Of a stretch of 64,000 nt of DNA, positions 19,464-27,653 are shown piece by piece (within the stretch, counting starts at the first letter, position 1; each line of letters begins with the position of its first letter). The notes beneath the pieces are model-generated. The model made no database searches, was not told the DNA's origin, and worked only from the letters and a program-made list of their open reading frames with translations. Origin of the DNA: DASPHG01 sp035629775 (GTDB lineage Bacteria; Actinomycetota; Thermoleophilia; Solirubrobacterales; Thermoleophilaceae); NCBI GenBank assembly GCA_035629775.1, contig DASPHG010000042.1, positions 1 through 64,000 of the forward strand. Direction: 5' to 3'. The position numbers and the translations under genes are program-made.

Positions 19464-19490
19464 GCGTACCGGTGTGTACGCAGACGTACC
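19464..19490 (+). promoter_or_regulatory. tandem GTAC operator downstream of the -10
   Basis: Three GTAC half-sites at 19466, 19476 and 19486 are each separated by six bases. This gives two overlapping inverted repeats: GCGTAC-N6-GTACGC and TGTAC-N6-GTACC. The second matches the GGTAC-N6-GTACC boxes at 23222 and 24018 in all but its first base. The proposed ligand is the TetR-family protein encoded at 23266. Confidence 0.7.
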
Positions 19491-19530
19491 AAGCGTCTGC
19501 ACACGCGCACATTCGACAGGGGGAGAACAG

Positions 19531-21363
19531 GTGCGGGACAGGGGGGATCTGCGGTCGCGGCCGCGGAAGCTGCGCAAGCGCGCGCAGGCATTGATCACGG
19601 CCACGGCGATCGCGGCGCTGGTGGCACCGGCGCTCGCGCCGGCGCAGAAGCCACAGCCGCCGGCCACGCCGGAACTGAACTTCGCCGCACCGATCAACCC
19701 CAAGCCGTGCACCTACGACTCCGGTGACGAGGTCGAGAAGAAGTCTTATGAGGTCGAGGGCTGGGATCCCGCCACGGACTACGAGCGGTACCCGGGCTCC
19801 TGCCAGCGGATGCGATTCGCCTACGGCCCGATCGCCGTCAAGCCCGGCCAGAACGACGTCCTCGTCGGGCCGGTCACGATCGAGAAGCCGATCCAGGACG
19901 GCTACATCACCCGCATCAAGCCCAACCTGACGCGGGTGGACGGCACGGTTCCGCCGGTTCACGAGGTCCACCTGCACCACGGCACCTGGCTGAACTCGAC
20001 CGACAACTACGGCGACGGGCCGTTCTTCGCCGCAGGCGAGGAGAAGACGATCGCGCCCTTCCCGCGCGGGTACGGCATGCCGGTCAAGGCGACCGACCTG
20101 TGGCAGCTCCTCTACATGGTCCATTCGGCCGTGCAGCAGCCGATGGAGGTCTTCATCACCTACGAGATCGACTTCATCCCGGCGAGCGCGCCCGCCGCGC
20201 AGGACATGAAGCCGGCGTACCCGCTGTGGCTGGACGTGCGCCCCTCGAGCTACCCGGTCTTCAACGTGCAGCGGTCGTTCGGCGGCGACGACGGCGAGTG
20301 CACGTGGCCGACCGAGGAGTGCGCGGCCTTCAACTCGTTCGGCCAGAGCGAGGTCGGACAGGGCGAGCCCGGCAACGGGATCGGCAGGGACGAGTCGCTC
20401 CCCGACGAGGGCGAGGCGTTCGGTCGCGTCCCGAGCTTCACGGGCGGCACGATCATCGGTCTCGGCGGCCACCTGCACCCGGGCGGGTTGCGCAACGAGG
20501 TCGATCTGGTGCGCGACGGCCAGGCGAAGCGGATCTACACCGGGATTCCGACCTACTGGGATCCCGAGGACACGACGAAGGGCGGCGGCCCGCCCGACTC
20601 GTGGGACTTCTCCATGCGCGTGAACGGCCTGCCGAACTGGGGCGTCCACGTCGAGCCGGGCGACGTCCTGCGCTCGAACGCCGCGTACGACACGACGTTG
20701 CAGGACTCCTACGAGAACATGGGCATCGTCGTGGCCCTGCTCGTGCCGGAGGACGATGATGGGAACAAGCAGGCGCCGGGCGTCAACCCGTTCGATGCGC
20801 CCGTGGACGACTCGGGTCGCTGCGACTCCGGCGGCCTCCTGGCGGAGACGCCGACGCTATGCCCGAACGGGATGCTCGAGACGCACGGGCACTACAAGGA
20901 GAACGGCTACCGCGGCGGCCCGGCCGGCGAATGGACGGCGCCGTCGAACGGCCCCGCGTCGTTCGAGACGACCGAGATCGGGATCGCCAACTTCCTGTAT
21001 CTACCAGGCGACCTGACGCAGGTGGACGCGCTGGGCGTGCCGAAGGTGCCGCTCGGCTCCGACCTGCGGTTCACCAACCTGGACGGCGCCGCGGTGCTCC
21101 ACACCGTGACGACGTGCAAGTTCCCATGTCTCGGCCCGACCGGGGCGGCGTTCCCGCTCGGCGACGGCGAGACGAGCAAGGGCACGCAGGTCGAGCTCGA
21201 CTCGGGCCAGCTCGGGTTCTCGGTGCCGGAGATCAGCGGGGCGAAGAACGAGCTCACGTGGGCCACGCCGGTGAGTGACGAGCAGTACGAGGCGGGGGAG
21301 ATAGTCACGTACTACTGCCGCATCCACCCATCGATGCGTGGCGCGTTTGAGGTGACGGAGTGA
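19531..21363 (+). CDS. secreted SURNod19-like protein with C-terminal cupredoxin (copy A)
   Basis: 610-residue exported protein. A basic N-terminus and hydrophobic stretch (ITATAIAALVAPALAPAQ) form the signal. The body resembles the plant stress-up-regulated Nod19 (SURNod19) family: EVHLHHGTW near residue 150, FFAAGEEK with a following GYGMPV, a MVHSA histidine, GGTIIGLGGHLHPGG near residue 310 and NMGIVVALLVP. The last 120 residues form a cupredoxin with the full type 1 ligand set: His (LHTVTT), Cys (YYCRIH), His (RIHPSM) and Met (SMRG). GTG at 19531 has GGGGGAG upstream. It overlaps the propeller gene at TGATG. Function unknown; copper-monooxygenase-like chemistry is a speculation. Confidence 0.72.
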   Translation: MRDRGDLRSRPRKLRKRAQALITATAIAALVAPALAPAQKPQPPATPELNFAAPINPKPCTYDSGDEVEKKSYEVEGWDPATDYERYPGSCQRMRFAYGPIAVKPGQNDVLVGPVTIEKPIQDGYITRIKPNLTRVDGTVPPVHEVHLHHGTWLNSTDNYGDGPFFAAGEEKTIAPFPRGYGMPVKATDLWQLLYMVHSAVQQPMEVFITYEIDFIPASAPAAQDMKPAYPLWLDVRPSSYPVFNVQRSFGGDDGECTWPTEECAAFNSFGQSEVGQGEPGNGIGRDESLPDEGEAFGRVPSFTGGTIIGLGGHLHPGGLRNEVDLVRDGQAKRIYTGIPTYWDPEDTTKGGGPPDSWDFSMRVNGLPNWGVHVEPGDVLRSNAAYDTTLQDSYENMGIVVALLVPEDDDGNKQAPGVNPFDAPVDDSGRCDSGGLLAETPTLCPNGMLETHGHYKENGYRGGPAGEWTAPSNGPASFETTEIGIANFLYLPGDLTQVDALGVPKVPLGSDLRFTNLDGAAVLHTVTTCKFPCLGPTGAAFPLGDGETSKGTQVELDSGQLGFSVPEISGAKNELTWATPVSDEQYEAGEIVTYYCRIHPSMRGAFEVTE

Positions 21364-23216
21364 TGGCGCGAGCAATCATCGCCGCCGCGGTGGCGGCGGT
21401 GATGATCGTGCCGACGGGCGCGGCGCAGGCACAGCAGGGGGGGACCTGCGCCGCGCCCGATGTCGCCGGGGGTGAGTGGCCGTTCTACAGCGGCACCGTC
21501 GACGGCCACCGCGAGCAGCTCGCGGAGGACGCGATCTCGACGGAGTCCGTCGGCCAGCTCGGCATGGCCTGGAAGCAGGCCACACCCGACGGCGGGGTCA
21601 TCCACTCGACCCCGACCGTCGTCGACGGCTGCGTCTTCTTCGGCACGGACCTCGGCAACGTCTACGCGCTGAACGCCGACACCGGCGAGGTCGTCTGGAC
21701 CCAGCCGCTCGCCGAAGGTGGCGACGGCAGCTCGACGTTCGCCGGGGCCGGCATCGTCGGCGCGCCCGCGATCGTCGACGGGCTGGTGTACGTCGGCGCG
21801 ACCACGCCGGACGCGTCGGTCCTGCACGCGCTCGACCAGGCGACCGGCGCGCGGGTCTGGCACGCCGTCGTGGACGACGACGACGGCGGTGGGCTCGACT
21901 CGAGCCCCGTGCCGTTCAACGGCATGGTCTTCCAGTCGTTCAAGGGCGACGAAGCGTCGAACCACTCGAACCCGGGGTTCGTGATCGTCGACGGCTCGCG
22001 CGAGGGCGGGGGCGAGATCCTCGTGAAGACGCGCGTGCTTCCCGATGCCGACTTCGAGGCGGGCGACCGCGGCGGCTCGATCGTGAACACGCCCACCGTG
22101 GACCTCGAGCGCAAGCTGATCTTCGCGGGCACGGGCAACCCCGCCAGCCGGCGGCAGAACCCGCGCACGAACTCGCTGATCAAGATCGACGTCGATCCTG
22201 AGAGCCCGACGTTCGGCCAGATCCTGGCGTCGCACCGCGGCACGTCGGACTCGTATCCGCTGCCGCAGGACATCGACTCGCCCGTGTGCAACCCGGACAT
22301 CCAGTGGCCGGTCGGGCGGTTCACGTGCGGCTCGTTCGACTTCAACTTCCTGGCGTCCCCCAACCTGTGGGACGCCTCGGACGGCGCGCGCCTCTTCGGC
22401 GGGCTCCAGAAGTCGGGCGTCTACACGACGGTGAACACGGACACGATGGAGCGCGCCTGGCAGGCGACGCTCGGCGTCCCGTGCCTGGGCTGCAACCTCA
22501 GCTCGACGGCCGTCGACGAGAACGGGATCTACGTGGCGGTCACCGGCGGGAACCTGTACTCGCTGAACCGCGACACGGGGGCGATCCAGTGGGTCACGCC
22601 GGGCACAGGCACCTTCCGCTACAACGGCGTCGCCGTAGCGAACGGCGTCGTCTACAGCCTGAACGACGCGATCGGCGCGCTGCAGGCGCTCGACGCGGAG
22701 ACCGGCCTGCCGCTGTTCACCCACCCGTTCGCGCAGGACACGCAGACGCCCATGCACGACATGGGCAACTCGAGCGGAATCTCGATCGCTCGCAACACGG
22801 TCTTCGTGACCTCGCAGTGGGACTCGACGAGCACGCTGTTCGCGTTCAAGCTCGGCGACCCCGCCGGGGGTGGCGGCGGCGGAGGCGGCGGGCCTGCGGT
22901 GCCGGAGCTGCCCGAGGCGCCGGGCGGCGGCGACTTGCCGCCCGTCCAGGCCGCGATCGTCACCGGCCCGGGTGCGACCTACGCCGGCTACACGCCGCCG
23001 GTCATGGTCACGCAGGTCGGCGGCCCGCTGAACTACACGAACCTCGACATCGCCCGCCACGACGTGGTGGCGGACTCGGGCGTCTTCCGGAGCGCGCTCG
23101 CCGGCACCGGCGAGACCGTTCCGGTCACGGGGCTCGAGAACGTGAAGTCCGGCCAGTCGTACGGGTTCTTCTGCAGCATCCATACCGGCATGCGGGGGAC
23201 GCTGGTCGTCCGCTGA
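21363..23216 (+). CDS. secreted PQQ-type beta-propeller with C-terminal cupredoxin (copy A)
   Basis: 617-residue exported protein. After the signal (IIAAAVAAVMIVPTGAAQAQ) come repeated blades of the PQQ-dehydrogenase/PVA-dehydrogenase type: GEWPFYSGTVDGHREQ, FFGTDLGNVYALNADTGEVVW, YVGATTPDASVLHALDQATG, VTGGNLYSLNRDTGAIQW. The Cys pair is CLGC, not the adjacent Cys-Cys of classical PQQ alcohol dehydrogenases, so cofactor binding is uncertain. A Gly-rich linker near residue 505 leads to a cupredoxin with His (RHDVV), Cys (FFCSIH), His and Met (HTGMRG). It is probably an oxidoreductase that hands electrons to its own copper domain. It is coupled to the upstream gene. Confidence 0.78.
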   Translation: MARAIIAAAVAAVMIVPTGAAQAQQGGTCAAPDVAGGEWPFYSGTVDGHREQLAEDAISTESVGQLGMAWKQATPDGGVIHSTPTVVDGCVFFGTDLGNVYALNADTGEVVWTQPLAEGGDGSSTFAGAGIVGAPAIVDGLVYVGATTPDASVLHALDQATGARVWHAVVDDDDGGGLDSSPVPFNGMVFQSFKGDEASNHSNPGFVIVDGSREGGGEILVKTRVLPDADFEAGDRGGSIVNTPTVDLERKLIFAGTGNPASRRQNPRTNSLIKIDVDPESPTFGQILASHRGTSDSYPLPQDIDSPVCNPDIQWPVGRFTCGSFDFNFLASPNLWDASDGARLFGGLQKSGVYTTVNTDTMERAWQATLGVPCLGCNLSSTAVDENGIYVAVTGGNLYSLNRDTGAIQWVTPGTGTFRYNGVAVANGVVYSLNDAIGALQALDAETGLPLFTHPFAQDTQTPMHDMGNSSGISIARNTVFVTSQWDSTSTLFAFKLGDPAGGGGGGGGGPAVPELPEAPGGGDLPPVQAAIVTGPGATYAGYTPPVMVTQVGGPLNYTNLDIARHDVVADSGVFRSALAGTGETVPVTGLENVKSGQSYGFFCSIHTGMRGTLVVR

Positions 23217-23221
23217 CGGCC

Positions 23222-23237
23222 GGTACAGCCCCGTACC
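23222..23237 (+). promoter_or_regulatory. GTAC operator upstream of tetR
   Basis: Perfect 16-bp inverted repeat GGTAC-AGCCCC-GTACC, 28 bases before the proposed tetR start and six bases after the propeller gene. The same box occurs at 24018-24033. This suggests autoregulation by the TetR protein. Confidence 0.75.
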
Positions 23238-23265
23238 AGACCCAGCTACCATGGAGGCCAGCCTG

Positions 23266-23946
23266 ATGACTCGCACGGACTCCCTGTTCTTCCGTGCGCT
23301 CGAACCCGAGGACGGCTGGGTCGGGCAGCGCACGGTCACAAGCGCGTCGCAGCGCGCGCGGATGCTCGACGCGATCGCGCGCGCGGTCGCGCAGAAGGGC
23401 TACGCCCGCGTGACCGTCGGCGACGTCGTGGCCGACGCCGGCGTGTCTCGGCGGACCTTCTACGAGCAGTTCAAGGACAAGGAGGCCTGCTTCCTCGCGG
23501 CCTACGCCACGGGAACCGAGGCGCTGATTCGCGACATGGTCGAGGCCTCGCTCGCGTTCACCCCCGACGCGGACTGGCGCGACGTGCTCGAGGCCGCGAT
23601 CGACACCTACGTCACCACGCTCGCGGACGATCCCGAGTTCGCGCGCACGTTCCTGGTGGACGTGCTCGGCGCCGGCCCGGCCGCCGTCGAGCTGCGCCGG
23701 CAGGTCTACGAGCAGTTCGTCCAGCAGTACGTGATCCTCGCGCGGCGCGCGGCGCGCCAGCAGCCGGAGCTCGGGGAGGTGCCCGAGATCTACCTGCGCG
23801 CGCTCGTCGGCGGGATTGGCGAGCTCGTCCAGCAGCACGTGCTGACGCGGGACGCTAAGAGCCTCGTCGAGCTGCGCCCCGTGCTCGTCCAGCTCGTCAA
23901 GGCCGTCATCCAGGGCGCCGGCGTTCCAGCCGCAGTGGCGCGTTAG
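23266..23946 (+). CDS. TetR-family transcriptional regulator
   Basis: 226-residue repressor. The helix-turn-helix lies near residues 45-65: VTVGDVVADAGVSRRTFYEQFKDK is the classical TetR recognition region. The C-terminal ~150 residues are an all-helical ligand and dimer domain. I chose the ATG at 23266 because GGAGG at 23253-23257 lies eight bases upstream, whereas an ATG at 23251 has none. It sits between the two SURNod19-like modules. Identical GTAC palindromes precede this gene and the second module, and a related tandem box precedes the first, so it is the likely regulator of all three. The inducer is unknown. Confidence 0.9.
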   Translation: MTRTDSLFFRALEPEDGWVGQRTVTSASQRARMLDAIARAVAQKGYARVTVGDVVADAGVSRRTFYEQFKDKEACFLAAYATGTEALIRDMVEASLAFTPDADWRDVLEAAIDTYVTTLADDPEFARTFLVDVLGAGPAAVELRRQVYEQFVQQYVILARRAARQQPELGEVPEIYLRALVGGIGELVQQHVLTRDAKSLVELRPVLVQLVKAVIQGAGVPAAVAR

Positions 23947-24017
23947 CGCAACCGCCGCCGCAAGAAGCACAGAGGTGACGCGTTCAGTGGCCACGATGTG
24001 GTTAACTCACACGTTCC

Positions 24018-24033
24018 GGTACGCATCCGTACC
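24018..24033 (+). promoter_or_regulatory. GTAC operator upstream of SURNod19-like copy B
   Basis: Perfect 16-bp inverted repeat GGTAC-GCATCC-GTACC, 34 bases before the ATG at 24068, in the 121-bp gap after tetR. The arms are identical to the box at 23222 while the six central bases differ, as expected for a protein-bound inverted repeat. No convincing -35/-10 pair is seen here. Confidence 0.75.
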
Positions 24034-24067
24034 AGGGGCAAGCGGTCATTTCTACGTGGGGGGAAAC

Positions 24068-25858
24068 ATGATTTCCAAGGTCGTCGGAGCGCTTGCGCTC
24101 ACGATTCTGCTGCTCGTTCCTGCGAGCGCGTCGGCTCAGAGGATCGACCGCGTGCCGACGCCCGAGCTCGACCCCCTCGGCCTCGACATCAGCCCGCGCC
24201 CCTGCTCGTATGAGGGCGGGGACGAGTTCGAGAAGCAGTTCTACAAGGCCGAAGGCTGGAAGGGCCCGGACTACACGCGTTATCCGGGCGCATGCCAGCG
24301 CATGCGCTTCTCCTACGGCCCGATCGCGGTGAAGCCGGGCCAGAACGACGTCCTGATCAACCCGGTGACGATCGAGAAGCCGATGGCCGACGGCTACATC
24401 ACCCGCTTCCGACCGAACCTCGTCCGCGCGGACGGCACGGTGCCGCCCGTCGAGCAGGTGCACCTCCACCACGGCACCTGGATCTCCTACCCCGAGTACG
24501 GCAGCGGACCGTTCTTCGCGGCCGGCGAGGAGAAGACCGTGGCGCCCTTCCCCCACGGCTTCGGCATGCCGGTCAAGGCGACCGACACGTGGCTCCTGCT
24601 GTACATGGTCCACTCGGCCGTCGTGCAGCCGATGGAGGTCTACATCATCTACGACGTCGACTTCATCCCGAAGGCGCAGGGCGACGACCTGGGCATGAAG
24701 TCCGCCTACCCGCTGTGGCTCGACGTGCGCCCCTCGGGCTACCCGGTCTTCAACACGCAGCGCCAGTTCGGTGGCAAGGACGACAAGTGCACCTGGCCCA
24801 GGGAGCAGTGCGCGGACTTCGACCCCTACGGCAAGCAGATCGTGGGCCAGGGCGAGCCGGGCAACGGCAAGGGCGAGGATTGGACCTTCCCCGAGAAGGG
24901 CGAGACGTTCGGACGTGCCGGGCCGTTCAACGGCGGCACGATCATCGGCATGGGTGGCCACATGCACCCGGGCGGGATTCAGAACGAGATCGACCTGGTC
25001 CGTGGCAAGAAGAAGAAGCGCATCTACACGGGCAAGGCTGTCTACTGGAATCCCAAGAACAAGAAGAAGGGCGGGGGTCCGAAGGACTCCTGGGACTTCT
25101 CCATGCCGGTCGTTGGCAACCCGTTCTGGGGTGTCCACGTGAAGCCGGGCGACAAGCTCCGGTCGAACGTGACCTACGACACGAAGCTGCAGTCCACCTA
25201 CGAGAACATGGGCATCGCGGTCAGCCTGCTCGTCCCCAATGACGAGAACGGCAAGCCGCAGGCGCCCGGTCTCAACCCGTTCAAGGCCAAGGTCGACCGC
25301 TCGAGGAATTGCTACCGCAAGGGCGGCCTGAAGAAGTCGGGGATCCAGAAGAAGAAGAAGGTGCTCTGCACGCAGGGCGTCGTCACCCACGGGCACCTGG
25401 CCGAGAACGCGAACCGCGGTGGGCCCAGCGGCAAGTGGGATGCGACGAGCTTCGGCGAGACCAACGAGGTCGCGATCGCCGACTTCCTCTACGTGCCGGG
25501 CGACCTCTCGACGCGTACGTCGATGGGCATCCCGGAGGTGAAGCTCGGCGAGAGCGTGCGCTTCACGAACTTCGAGGGCGGGGCGATCTACCACACGATC
25601 ACCTCGTGCGCGTACCCATGCCTCGGGCAGACGGGTGCCGCGTTCCCGCTCGCCGACGGAGAGACGAGCAAGGGCCGGCAGGTCGACCTGGACTCGTCCG
25701 AGCTCGGCTTCGGCACGCCCGCGATCGGGCCTGCCAAGCAGACGCTCGAGTGGTCGGTCGACGTGACCAAGGAGCAGGGCTACAAGCCAGGTGAGGTGGT
25801 CACGTACTTCTGCCGCATCCATCCCTTCATGCGCGGCGCGTTCGAGGTGAAGGAATGA
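24068..25858 (+). CDS. secreted SURNod19-like protein with C-terminal cupredoxin (copy B)
   Basis: 596-residue paralogue of the protein at 19531. Over the 60 residues from MRFSYGPIAVKPG to HLHHGTW, 49 are identical by eye. Signal peptide VGALALTILLLVPASASAQ is clear. SURNod19-like motifs are kept: VHLHHGTW, FFAAGEEKT, GFGMPVKATD, TIIGMGGHMHPGG and NMGIAVSLLVP. The C-terminal cupredoxin keeps His (YHTITS), Cys (YFCRIH), His and Met (FMRG). A Cys-containing insertion, CAYPCLGQTGAAFPLADGE, interrupts the domain in both copies. Copy B has more Lys in loops (KKKKR, KNKKKGGG). GGGGG precedes the ATG. It is followed by the amidohydrolase gene. Confidence 0.72.
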   Translation: MISKVVGALALTILLLVPASASAQRIDRVPTPELDPLGLDISPRPCSYEGGDEFEKQFYKAEGWKGPDYTRYPGACQRMRFSYGPIAVKPGQNDVLINPVTIEKPMADGYITRFRPNLVRADGTVPPVEQVHLHHGTWISYPEYGSGPFFAAGEEKTVAPFPHGFGMPVKATDTWLLLYMVHSAVVQPMEVYIIYDVDFIPKAQGDDLGMKSAYPLWLDVRPSGYPVFNTQRQFGGKDDKCTWPREQCADFDPYGKQIVGQGEPGNGKGEDWTFPEKGETFGRAGPFNGGTIIGMGGHMHPGGIQNEIDLVRGKKKKRIYTGKAVYWNPKNKKKGGGPKDSWDFSMPVVGNPFWGVHVKPGDKLRSNVTYDTKLQSTYENMGIAVSLLVPNDENGKPQAPGLNPFKAKVDRSRNCYRKGGLKKSGIQKKKKVLCTQGVVTHGHLAENANRGGPSGKWDATSFGETNEVAIADFLYVPGDLSTRTSMGIPEVKLGESVRFTNFEGGAIYHTITSCAYPCLGQTGAAFPLADGETSKGRQVDLDSSELGFGTPAIGPAKQTLEWSVDVTKEQGYKPGEVVTYFCRIHPFMRGAFEVKE

Positions 25859-25919
25859 GCACGCTCTGCACTAGCGCGATGTCGTCCTGCTCAACGAGCG
25901 CCGCGAACGAGGTCAAGGA

Positions 25920-27653
25920 ATGACCGACTGGGGGGAGTGGGCACCGCTTCGTTCTCCGCGCGCGCGGGACGCGTGGGAGACGATGCCGGAGGACCTGCCG
26001 GTGGACGTGCTGCCGTGCTCGAACGACGAGTTCTTCCCGCCGCCGCCGAACGCGCGGCAGAAGGCGATCATGGCGCTGGCCGACGCCGAGACCGAGCGGT
26101 GGCGGCGGAAGTTCAACATGAGCCGGCGCGAGTTCGTCCGCACCTCGGGGGCCATGGCGATCGGGTTCTGGGCGATCGACGTGATCCAGCCCGGGATCTA
26201 CGGCAACTACGGCGGCGCGAGCGCCGTCTCCACCGGCCGCCCCGACGCGTGCGACCTCGAATGGGCGGGGCGCAAGGGGCTCGAGACGGTGAAGAACCTG
26301 CCGGGCGAGTTCGTCTTCGACGTGCAGTCGCACCACGTGGACCCGGACGGGATGTGGCGGGTCACGAACCCGGCCATCCACGCGTTCTTCAACGCCGTGT
26401 GGCCGCAGACGCGTGAGGGCGGTGAGGCCGACCCGATCGAGAACCTCTCGCGCTACCACTACCTGAAGGAGATCTACCTCGACTCGGCCACGACCTGCAC
26501 GGTCCTGTCGGTGGTGCCGACCTCGCCCGACACGAACAATCCGCTGCCGGTCGAGGAGGCCTCGCAGACGATCGACGTGGTCAACGAGCTCGCGCGCTCC
26601 AAGCGGAGCGTGATGCACGCCTTCGTCATGCCGAACCGCGGCGGGTCGGGCGACAGCTCGCCGACGGTCGAGCCGCTGTACCTCGAGGAGGAGATGCAGC
26701 TGATGTTCGACCGCGCGGACAAGTACCGCGATCGGCTGCGCGGCTGGAAGACCTACTGCGCGTGGGGCGACGTCCCGAACGCGAGTGGCTGGTTCCTCGA
26801 CTCGGACACGGGCATGCGGTTCCTCGAGAACGTTCAGGCGGTCTCGAAGAAGTACCCGCAGATCCCGCCGACGGTCGCGACCCACAAGGGCTTCGCGCTG
26901 CCGGGCTTCGACCAGCGGGCGGCTGCGCCGCGCGACGTCGGGCCGGCCGCGAAGGCGAACCCGGGCGTGAACATCATCGTCTACCACTCGGGCTACGACA
27001 CGGGCGACACGCAGCGCGCTTACCGCGGCGACGCCCAGGCGGACTCCATGTCGAACACGGTGGACGGGCTGATCAAGAGCCTGCGCGAGAACAAGTGGGA
27101 CGCCTCGCACCACCGCAAGAAGGGCAAGAAGTTCGGCAACGTGCCGAACGTCTGGGCCGAGCTCGGGTCCGTATGGCGGGACGTGATGAACGACCCCGAC
27201 CAGGCCGCCCACCTGCTCGGCAAGCTCATCAACCACGTCGGCCCGAAGCGGATCTGCTGGGGCACCGATTCGCTCTGGTACGGGTCGCCGCAGCCGGAGA
27301 TCGTCGGCATGCGCCGGTTCGAGTTCACCGCGAAGGGCAAGGAGCTCTACGGCCTGCCCTTCGGCCTGGAGGGCGATGTCGAGGATCCGACGCGGAAGGC
27401 GCCGACCCCGGCGCGCACGATCCGCAACGGCATCCTCGGCCGCAACGTCGCCAAGGCGTACAAGGTCAACCCGGACAAGAAGCGGCACGAGATCAGCTGC
27501 GACCAGGTGAACGCGCTGCGTGACGACGAGTACACGCTGACGCGTAAGAACCACCTGCTCGAGACGCGCCCGTTTGCGTCAAATGTCGCACCCGGCGCGC
27601 GCACACGGCGCGAGGTCTGGAAGTCGATCACGACAGGCCCGTGGTCCCCGTAA
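25920..27653 (+). CDS. TIM-barrel amidohydrolase (PF04909-like) with internal Tat-like motif
   Basis: 577-residue metal-dependent hydrolase or decarboxylase of the amidohydrolase-2 superfamily. Likely metal or catalytic residues are in FDVQSHHVDPDG, VATHKG, IVYHSGYD and CWGTDSLWYG. A C-terminal NVAKAYKVN closes the barrel, as in the family. About 66 residues precede SRREFVRTSGAMAIGFW, which matches a twin-arginine motif but is unusually far from the ATG; an ATG at 26118 would place it at the N-terminus. The first bases of the gene resemble the last bases of the preceding gene. It overlaps the start of the next propeller gene by 13 bases. Substrate unknown. Confidence 0.75.
   Translation: MTDWGEWAPLRSPRARDAWETMPEDLPVDVLPCSNDEFFPPPPNARQKAIMALADAETERWRRKFNMSRREFVRTSGAMAIGFWAIDVIQPGIYGNYGGASAVSTGRPDACDLEWAGRKGLETVKNLPGEFVFDVQSHHVDPDGMWRVTNPAIHAFFNAVWPQTREGGEADPIENLSRYHYLKEIYLDSATTCTVLSVVPTSPDTNNPLPVEEASQTIDVVNELARSKRSVMHAFVMPNRGGSGDSSPTVEPLYLEEEMQLMFDRADKYRDRLRGWKTYCAWGDVPNASGWFLDSDTGMRFLENVQAVSKKYPQIPPTVATHKGFALPGFDQRAAAPRDVGPAAKANPGVNIIVYHSGYDTGDTQRAYRGDAQADSMSNTVDGLIKSLRENKWDASHHRKKGKKFGNVPNVWAELGSVWRDVMNDPDQAAHLLGKLINHVGPKRICWGTDSLWYGSPQPEIVGMRRFEFTAKGKELYGLPFGLEGDVEDPTRKAPTPARTIRNGILGRNVAKAYKVNPDKKRHEISCDQVNALRDDEYTLTRKNHLLETRPFASNVAPGARTRREVWKSITTGPWSP

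Noticed and set aside
21312..23339. Long minus-strand open frame opposite the first propeller gene
   Set aside because: Low-complexity Arg/Val/Asp composition typical of an antisense shadow; the plus strand has a signal peptide, blades and copper ligands.
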